Below, piece by piece: positions 52,801 to 60,315 of a DNA stretch of 64,000 nucleotides. Within the stretch, counting starts at the first letter, position 1, and every line of letters begins with the position of its first letter. Origin of the DNA: Diplosphaera chodatii (Eukaryota > Chlorophyta > Trebouxiophyceae > Prasiolales > Stichococcaceae); contig CM063639.1 in the NCBI GenBank assembly GCA_032358165.1, positions 80,001 to 144,000 on the forward strand. The letters run 5' to 3'. Both the position numbers and the translations under genes were made by a program. The notes under the pieces were generated by a model that saw only the letters and a program-made list of their open reading frames with translations, was not told where the DNA came from and searched no databases.

Positions 52801-55800
52801 TTATCATATATGTAAATATTTGAAAAAAAATAGAAAAGTCAATAAAAAACTATTAAAAAAAAATAGTTTACCTTTTTTACAATCACAATTTCCTTGGTTT
52901 GAATATGATCAATATAATTTTTTTGATTCGTCGATAAATACTTCATTAGTTAATTATTTGAAACCTTCAGTACCTGTTTTCTCTATTGTTGGGTCTAATT
53001 TTTTTACTTTTGATATTGAAAATAAAAAAGAAATACCGAGTAAAACTAAAAATAAATATAAATCAATATTAAAATTTTATCAGTCAACTAAACAAAAACT
53101 AAAAAAAAAAACTATTAAATTGAATAAATTTAGTTTTAATTCTACTCAAACTAAATTAAATTTTTTAGATAAAAAAAAAGAATTAATTAAAGTTAAAATT
53201 AAACCAGGCTGGGTTTATTTTCCAAAAAATATAAAAAAAGCTATACAGAATCATAAATTAATAATTAAACCCGGTGAACAATGTTGCGACGATATTTTAT
53301 TTGACCAGTATAATGTCTATATAGAATGTCTGGCATTAAAAAATTTTTTAAATCATAATAAAAAAAAAATTCAAATTACTTCTAAATTTAACTTGCAAAA
53401 CAATTTAAAGCAACCGATTAATTTTTTTTTGTTTAACCAAAATTTAAAGGTTGTTTATGTAAAAAAAAAAAATAATGATTTAATTAATTTTTTAGGTATG
53501 GTTGATATCTATACTAAATTTAGTGTAAATTCAAATTTAAAAAATCTTAGTGCAGATAGTAAAAAGATAAAACAAAATTTTTCAAACTCAATTACGACCT
53601 CTAAATTAAATATAAATTTTTTAGAAATTTTAGAAACAATATTTAAAAATACTTGTAATACTGAATTTTTTAATCAGAATTTTACTATTTCATTATTTTT
53701 ATTGAATTCAACAACACAAAATAATGTATTTAATATTAAATATACACTATTTTTATTAGAAAAATATATACAAAAAAATAGATTTGAATTTTTGTATTTA
53801 GTGCAGAAAAAATTCAAACAAAATTCTATAATTAAAAATAAGCTTTCATCTCAAAATAATTTGCCATCAAGCTTATTAAAAATATATAATTATAAAAAAA
53901 TTTATTTTTTAGAAAATTCTATTTTTTTAGAAACCAATAAACAAATTATCAATTCTGTTATATTACATACAAATTTACGAAAAAAAAATTTTTTTTCTTT
54001 ATTTAAACCCAATTTCAAGATTGAAAATAAACCTTCAATACAATTTGACGTCTCAACAAACTTATTGATAGAAAAATATTCTAAAACAAAAAGTATTTTA
54101 TATGTTTTTTTGTTTAGAAGCGCAAATACATTTTTACCTGAATCATGTATACTAATTCGTAAAATTAGACCTTATCCTTGTATTTATACAACTTACTATA
54201 AAAAATTACTCGCGCAACAAAATAATACAACTTTTTATTCGTTTAAAAATCAAAATACATTAACTAGTGGAGTATCCAATTTAACTAAATCTTTGTTATT
54301 TAGTAAACAAAGTAATACACAGTTATTTTCAACAACGTGTTCAAATGATTTTTTTGTAAAACCTTATTTGAAATATGGAAACTGTAAAAAAAATATTTCT
54401 TCTAAAAAAAATACAATTTTAGAATTTTACATTGTATTTTTAATTCCACTAAATTATTCAATTAATGCTGGAAAAGTTCAGCTTATGTTTAAATCATCTA
54501 TAACTAAATTAAATTTAAAAACGATTAATTTTGTTTCATTATTTTGTAATATTCAAAATAAAGACAATACCATTTCAAATTTAAAAACACATTCTGAGGT
54601 CAAATTAATTCCGCAACAGATTTATAATGCAGAACTTTGGATAAAAAAAAGAAATAATTTAAATTTAAATTGTATTCCATATTTAAATGTGTCAACTTTT
54701 CGTAAATTGCAATTCCCCGTTTGCCTTGCAAAGCAAGGGAACAATAATACGGAATTCTCGATAAACTCCACTACTCAATTAACATGTACTAAATTGTTAT
54801 CGTATTTTCAAAATTATATTTCTACTAATACACCTGTTAGTTTAACAAAGTTTTTTTCTGGGTATCATGGTGAAATTTTGGAAACACAAATAAAAAGTCC
54901 TGATAAAAAACAATATCTAGTATTGACTAACACTGATCAAATAAGCTTTTCTATTCCTAATTCATTTAGAAATGAAATGATATTTTCAAAAACTGTTTTA
55001 GGGAAATATATACATTATGGAACTCAAATTCAATCCAATTGTGCAATTCCAGAATCGGGTTTAATTATACAAATTGAAAAATCCAAAATTACAATAAGAA
55101 AAGCACAACCCATTTTATTTTCTTCAAAGGGGCTTGTTTCAGTATATCACGGAGATTTAGTTGAAAAAAATGCACTTATTCTTCGACTATTCTATCAAAG
55201 ATTAAAAACTGGTGATATTGTTCAAGGGATACCCAAAATTGAACAGCTTTTTGAAGCTCGCAAAACTAATCAAGGAGAATTGTTAATTGGCAGTTTACAT
55301 GAAGAATTAAAATGGCTTTTTCGTTTTTATAAAAGAAAATACACCTTTCAAAAAGCTGCAAGAAAAAGTTTAGAAAAAATCCAGCAAATTATTGTGAACA
55401 ATGTTCAAAAAGTATATCAATCGCAAGGAGTTACTATTGCTGAAAAACATCTTGAAATAATTGTTAGACAAATGACATCTAAAGTTCAAATTATTACAGG
55501 TGGGCGAACAAATTTACTACCGGGAGAACTTATTGACTTAGATTGGATTGAAATAGTTAATGAGGGTATAAAATTAAAAAAAAAAAAAGCGCAATATAAA
55601 CCTGTAATACTTGGAATTACAAAAAAATCGTTAGAAACAAAAAGTTTTATTTCGGAAGCTAGTTTTCAAGAAACTACACGAATTTTAGCAAAATCTGCTA
55701 TTGAAGGGAAAACTGATTTTTTACGAGGTTTAAAAGAAAACGTTATTTTAGGGCACCTTATTCCAGCTGGAACAGGATTTACCGGAAAAGTACTTGACCC

Positions 55801-55885
55801 GAATAAACCAAAGTATTTTGCAACAAATAATTATGAAAGTTATACTGTTTTTAGAAAAATTTTTTTAGAAATTACTTCTACTTGA
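49838..55885 (+). CDS. rpoC2: Plastid RNA polymerase beta'' subunit (C-terminal part of bacterial beta')
   Basis: The 2015-residue product starts at the ATG preceded by AAGGAG; a frame extension to 49775 is not homologous. Conserved blocks are: [17 protein letters not shown] near residue 48; [21 protein letters not shown] near 130; the zinc-associated [17 protein letters not shown] followed by [20 protein letters not shown] near 395; and the C-terminal block with [30 protein letters not shown] and GHLIPAGTG. The middle (about residues 560-1700) is low-complexity expansion. It carries in-frame dispersed repeats at 52472-52537 and 54716-54739. Confidence 0.97.
   Translation: [2015 protein letters not shown]
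52472..52537. repeat. Fused repeat modules inside rpoC2
   Basis: A long-form CCCCTTGG module with inner hairpin GAAAAAACGGAGTTTTTTC runs directly into the palindrome CCGTTGCTTTGCAACG. It is translated as [20 protein letters not shown]. Confidence 0.85.
54716..54739. repeat. Palindromic module inside rpoC2
   Basis: CCCGTTTGCCTTGCAAAGC plus AAGGG, translated as PVCLAKQG, matching the rpoB copy. Confidence 0.85.
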
Positions 55886-56615
55886 TTGACTAGCCTATAA
55901 AAAAACAAAGTTTTTTTATTGACAAGCCTGCAGTAAGACAAAACTTCCGTTTAAATTATATTTCAACAAAATCGGAATAAAAGCCTGTCTTTGTTGGACA
56001 AAATTTTTATAACGAAGTAAAGTTAGCAAACTTAATACAAATTTGTTTATATTAGGTTTGCTAACTAGTCTATAAAAAACAAAATTTTTTTAGAAGCTGC
56101 CTTGCTTTGTTATAAAAACGTTTTCGAAGAAAACCTGACATACAACAAAGTTGTATGTTGCCTTGCTTTGCAAGGCGAAGGGGAAGTTTTTATTAGCAAA
56201 GGGTAGTTGTACAAATTTTACAGATTTACAAATATATTTTTGAAGTGGTTTTATTTATTTAAACGTATAATATATTTGCAATTTATTTTTTTTTTAGATA
56301 CTATTTATAATAAAATTAAAAATTTAATTTTTCAAAATTGATTAAACAACTAATTTGTCTAACTACTAATTTATAAAAAAAATTTTTTTTTTATTGATAA
56401 AGCTACAGTAAGACAAAATAAAATGTTGTCCAACAAGGGCAAACTTGTTTATCCTTTAAAAGACTTGTTTTGTTATTAACCCAGTTTTAAAATAAATTAT
56501 TTAACAAATTTTTACCATATTTGTCTGTTCTCATATTAAAGTATTAAAATTGAAGTGGAAATTATAATTCCAAAATTAAAAAACTAAATAAAAATTAAGC
56601 AATATTTTGAATACA
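55886..56615. repeat. rpoC2-trnM spacer
   Basis: No gene is visible. A chain of modules runs from 55894 to about 56210 (TAGCC unit, a TTAGCAAAC/GTTTGCTAA hairpin near 56026-56068, and a three-level copy at 56103-56190), followed by a second degenerate filled site at about 56370-56450. Confidence 0.7.
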
Positions 56616-56688
56616 GCCTGTTTAGCTCAGTTGGTAGAGCATCCGTCTCATACGCGGATTGTCACTAGTTCAAGTCTAGTAACAGGCA
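56616..56688 (+). tRNA. trnM: tRNA-Met, elongator (anticodon CAU)
   Basis: 73 nt. Acceptor GCCTGTT pairs with AACAGGC, discriminator A; the anticodon loop CTCATAC gives CAU. The first acceptor pair G-C and the CTCATAC loop argue against initiator tRNA. The lysidine-modified trnI(CAU) cannot be wholly excluded, but the body resembles plastid elongator tRNA-Met more closely. Confidence 0.8.
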
Positions 56689-57285
56689 TATAAATTATCA
56701 GACAATATTATCTTAACTTACTTGAAAAAAAATGAAAAATTTGTAAGAAAAAAGTAAAGTTATAAAAAAATTTTTTTTTCATTAATTTAATCATTTGTTA
56801 ATCAACTTGTACCAGTATAAAGTTGCGCCTTTGGTAGGCAAAACCTTGTTTTGTCTTACTTCTAACAAAAGCCGTTTGCTAATAAAAACTTCCAAACATA
56901 CAACTTTGTTGTATGTCAGGTTTTCTTCGAAAACGTTTTTATAACAAAGCAAAAAAACATCCAACTTCATTGTATGTCAGGTTTTTTTAGAAAACATTTT
57001 GTCTCACTGCAGGCTTGTCAATAAAAAAATTTTATTTTTTTATAGGCTAGTAGTTTTAAAGATTAACAATTACCTTGTATTTCAGCTTTGTTAAAATATT
57101 ATCCAATAAATGCATTAAAAAATTTAGTTTTTTAATTAAGCATTCGAGTAGTATTTAATAAAATGAAAAAAAATCAAGCAAAATATTAATTAATAAAGTT
57201 ATTCATTTGAAAATGTAAAATATAATTTATTGACATTCATAATGTCTTTAATGAATAATTATTATATTCTTAATAAAATTTTTTT
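56689..57285. repeat. trnM-trnL spacer
   Basis: It contains a three-level copy at 56876-56948 and, next to it, a truncated form starting AACATCCAACTTCATTG (about 56966-57010). A TAGGCTAGTA unit end lies near 57045. No gene is visible. Confidence 0.65.
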
Positions 57286-57367
57286 GCCTTCGTGATGGAA
57301 TTGGTAGACATGCTAGTTTTAGGAACTAGTGCAGAAATGCGTGTCGGTTCGAGTCCGACCGAAGGCA
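57286..57367 (+). tRNA. trnL: tRNA-Leu (anticodon UAG)
   Basis: An 82-nt class II tRNA. Acceptor GCCTTCG pairs with CGAAGGC, discriminator A; the anticodon stem CTAGT/ACTAG with loop TTTAGGA gives UAG. Its placement just before rpl32 is the ancestral green order. Confidence 0.95.
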
Positions 57368-58004
57368 ATACTCATATAAAAATTTGTACAAGTACTAGCC
57401 TATAAAAAAACCTTGTTTTTTTATTGACAAGCCTGAAGTAAAACAAAACGAAGTTTTGTCCGACAAAGGCAAAGTTGTTGGAAGAGTAAAAAAATTTAAA
57501 ATTTTTTCTGATATTGATCTACAAAAATAAAATTTTTATGTTTTATAAAATTATATTTCAACAAAGTTAAAATATACCATCAATAATATCTTGGTATAAA
57601 ATTAATAAAAAATTTTAGTTCGTTTCGAGAAAGTTGCACTATTTAGTAAAAATTTATATACTATATTATAAAATACTAATTATTCATTATGTTTTACAAT
57701 TTAATATTTTTTTATTGAAAAATTATTTTCAATTGAAATTTTTTTTTACTTTTATTACTAAACCAACTAAAAATTAAATTGTGTAGAAAATAAAACATTT
57801 TTAAATGTTTTATTAATAATGAATTTTATTCGCTAATATTTTACATTTTTTGTGAATTTCATTGTAGGCAGTTGTAAATTAAAATTTTTCAATTTTTTTA
57901 ATTATTTTTTCTAGTATTACAAAAAAAATTGAAAAAAAAATTGTGCAAGTATAAACTTGTTGATAGTAAAAATATTTAAAATAGTTTATTTAAAAGGAGA
58001 AAAA
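57368..58004. repeat. trnL-rpl32 spacer with a textbook filled site
   Basis: The halves AATTTGTACAAGTAC and AAAGTTGTTGGAAG are separated by the 75-nt unit at 57396-57470. A degenerate empty site (TTGTGCAAGTATAAACTTGT) lies near 57945. No gene is visible. Confidence 0.75.
57396..57470. repeat. TAGC...GGC insertion unit, 75 nt
   Basis: It begins TAGCCTATAAAA and ends CGACAAAGGC, with two internal hairpins (AAAAAAACCTTGTTTTTTT and ACAAAACGAAGTTTTGT). Confidence 0.85.
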
Positions 58005-58124
58005 ATGGCTGTACCAAAGAAACGAACTTCCAAAGCAAAAACCCGAACTCGTAGAGCTATTTGGAAAAAGAAAGCTCAAAAACAAGTTAATAAGCTTCTT
58101 TCAACTCAATTAGCAAAAAATTAG
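58005..58124 (+). CDS. rpl32: 50S ribosomal protein L32
   Basis: A 39-residue, very basic ribosomal protein beginning MAVPKKRTSKAKTRTRRAIW, the L32 signature. It is shorter than most plastid L32 (about 50-57) because the C-terminal tail is abbreviated. A strong AAGGAG box at 57994-57999 lies 5 nt before the ATG. The order trnL(UAG)-rpl32-cysT-ycf1 is common in green algae that keep cysT. Confidence 0.95.
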   Translation: MAVPKKRTSKAKTRTRRAIWKKKAQKQVNKLLSTQLAKN

Positions 58125-58242
58125 TACTTTTTGAACAAATAAAAGTTTTATTTATCTATAACTATTAATTAAGTTGTAAAAAAATTATGAAAAAAAAATT
58201 TTTTATACCTTGAGTAATTTTACGAAATTAGATATAAATGAC

Positions 58243-58285
58243 TTATCAATGACTTGATTGACTAGCAAAGACAAGTCATTGATAA
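58243..58285 (+). terminator. rpl32 3' stem-loop
   Basis: A 14-bp perfect stem (TTATCAATGACTTG) with a 15-nt loop, 119 nt after the stop. Confidence 0.6.
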
Positions 58286-58344
58286 AAGGTCAATAATACA
58301 TAAAAATAAAATTTTTGTGTATTAATATAAATTTTATTTAAGTT

Positions 58345-58440
58345 TTGCTTTTGTTGGATAAAACTTCCAAACATCCAACTTTGTTGTATGTTAGGTTTTC
58401 CTCGAAAACGTTTTATCTTACTGCAGGCTTGCTTTTGCTA
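58345..58440. repeat. Insertion unit invaded by a nested hairpin core
   Basis: The frame is the usual inverted unit, TTGTTGGATAAAAC...GTTTTATCTTACTGCAGGC, but its hairpin loop holds TTCCAAACATCCAAC...TTTTCCTCGAAAAC, the inner core of the three-level repeats. Confidence 0.8.
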
Positions 58441-58645
58441 GTAAATTAAACTTGATTTTTAAAAATTGAACTTGGTAAAATTCAAAAAAATAAGTATTAA
58501 AAATACCAACATAATAAGTAACAACAAATTTAATTGCTAGTTGCTTCATGATTTTTTTAATTTATTTTTAATATAAATTTAAAATATGCATTATATATGC
58601 ATACTTAATGCAACATTAATTGAAATATATTTTAATTAAAATTAT

Positions 58646-59455
58646 ATGAGATTTTTTAAAAAATTGTGGCCTTGGTTTTTTACATTATTTTATTTATTAT
58701 TTATGTTAATTCTTCCTATAATTTCATTACTAACAACAGCAAGTGAAACATTATTTTTGCGATTTTGGCAAATCGCCACCGAACCGGTTGCAATGTCTGC
58801 ATATTTTGTAACAATTTCTATGGCTTTCGTTGCATGTGTTTTTAATGCTTTTTTTGGGTTTATTTTAGCTTGGGTTTTAGTAAGATATGATTTTTTTGGA
58901 AAAAAATTAGTTGACGCGGCTGTAGATTTGCCTTTTGCACTTCCAACAGCTGTAGCAGGTTTTACACTTGCTACAGTTTATAGTGATCAAGGTTGGATAG
59001 GTGCTTTTTTTTCTAATTTCGGTGTACAAATCATTTTTACACGCTTAGGCGTTATGATAGCAATGATTTTTGTGTCATTTCCATTTGTTGTTCGTACATT
59101 ACAACCTGTTTTACAAGAAATGGAAATAGAGTTAGAAGAGGCTGCTTGGTCTTTAGGAGCCTCACCCTGGCAAAGTTTTAGAAAAGTCGTATTTCCACCT
59201 TTAATTCCTGCATTGGTTACAGGAATTACATTAGCTTTTTCACGTGCTATAGGAGAATATGGTTCTATTGTAATTGTGGCTTCAAATTTCCCATTAAAAG
59301 ATTTAATTGCATCTGTATTAATTTTTCAAAATTTAGAACAATATGATTATTTAGGTGCAACAGTCATTGGAACTGTAGTATTACTTCTTTCTTTACTACT
59401 TCTTTTCAGTATCCATTTTTTACAATCGTGGAATCAGAATTATAAAAATAGTTAA
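58646..59455 (+). CDS. cysT: Sulfate ABC transporter permease CysT
   Basis: This is the membrane permease of the sulfate/thiosulfate importer in the inner envelope. The 269-residue product has about six hydrophobic segments (first [16 protein letters not shown]). The permease EAA loop [20 protein letters not shown] near residue 160 contacts the ATPase (CysA, not in this window). [16 protein letters not shown] and [20 protein letters not shown] are CysT-specific blocks. The length is normal and no low-complexity insertion is present. No ribosome-binding box is obvious. Plastid cysT is kept in scattered green lineages. Confidence 0.96.
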   Translation: MRFFKKLWPWFFTLFYLLFMLILPIISLLTTASETLFLRFWQIATEPVAMSAYFVTISMAFVACVFNAFFGFILAWVLVRYDFFGKKLVDAAVDLPFALPTAVAGFTLATVYSDQGWIGAFFSNFGVQIIFTRLGVMIAMIFVSFPFVVRTLQPVLQEMEIELEEAAWSLGASPWQSFRKVVFPPLIPALVTGITLAFSRAIGEYGSIVIVASNFPLKDLIASVLIFQNLEQYDYLGATVIGTVVLLLSLLLLFSIHFLQSWNQNYKNS

Positions 59456-59482
59456 GTTTTATCTTGCTAATACCTCAACTTT

Positions 59483-59528
59483 GCAGGGACGAGCCTAAGA
59501 AAAAACGGAGTTTTTTCAAACCAAGGGG
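59483..59528. repeat. Long-form GC-rich module
   Basis: GCAGGGACGAGCC, then TAAGAAAAAACGGAGTTTTTT, then CAAACCAAGGGG. The short form at 40032-40056 has CCTG in place of the inner hairpin. Confidence 0.8.
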
Positions 59529-60030
59529 TCCATTGTCAGTAAATAAAGCAAAGCTTTATTTACAGGTTATAAAAACTTCGTTTTTGTTACAAAGGGAAAT
59601 CTAAGCAAAGCAAAGGTTGTTAACCTTAGTTCATTAAAACAAGTTTATACTTGTACAAATTTATTAAAAATAGTATTTTTATAACAAACGCAATAGTAAA
59701 TAAAATTTATTTTTATTTGCCAATTATTTTTCAAAGCTTGCTTGGTATTTTTTTACATTATTTAGTTTGAAGTTTGTTTCAATAATTAAAGAATTAATTT
59801 GTACAAGTGCAAACATGTTAAGAATTGACAAGATTTTTCTTGTCAATGATACACAAAAATTTTATTTTTGTGTATCTAAGATATAAAGATATAAAAAAAA
59901 CTTGGTAAGTAAAAAAACATGTTTTTTTACTAATTTTACTTTTTTAAAACATTTTGTTTAACAAAATGTCTTAAAAGAAAACTTTACATATAACAAAGTT
60001 GTATATTTCTAAGAAAATTTGTACAACTAC

Positions 60031-60082
60031 TAGCAAAGCAAGCCTGAAGTAAGACAAAACTTTGTTTTGTCTTACTTCAGGC
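60031..60082. repeat. TAGC...GGC insertion unit, 52 nt
   Basis: It begins TAGCAAAGCAAGCCTGAAG and ends CTTACTTCAGGC. The host halves are TTTGTACAACTAC and AAATTTGTTGG. Confidence 0.85.
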
Positions 60083-60300
60083 AAATTTGTTGGATACACA
60101 AAAATTTCATTACTACCATTTGCCTTTGCTAGTACAAGTACTAGCCTATAAGCTTTTAAAAAAAAGTTTTTTCTTAGATTTAAAATAAAAAATAATTCTA
60201 TTTTTGAATAAATAGAATTTAATAAAATTTAATTCAATTTTAATTTAAATTTTATTATACAACTATATTTTTATTTATTTTGTATATTATTTAAATATTA

Positions 60301-60306
60301 AAGGAG
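60301..60306 (+). promoter_or_regulatory. ycf1 ribosome-binding site
   Basis: AAGGAG, 9 nt before the ATG at 60316, supports this start. Confidence 0.75.
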
Positions 60307-60315
60307 ACAAGTTCT

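Larger units (their letters stand above)
58125..58645. repeat. rpl32-cysT spacer
   Basis: It holds the rpl32 3' hairpin (58243-58285) and an inverted insertion unit whose AAAAC..GTTTT hairpin has itself been invaded by a nested hairpin core (about 58345-58440). No gene is visible. Confidence 0.7.
59456..60315. repeat. cysT-ycf1 spacer
   Basis: It contains a long-form GCAGGGACGAG...CCAAGGGG module (59483-59528), an AATAAAGCAAAGCTTTATTT palindrome with a two-level hairpin (about 59535-59595), a degenerate empty site near 59795, and a filled site (insert 60031-60082). AAGGAG at 60301-60306 serves ycf1. No gene is visible. Confidence 0.7.
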
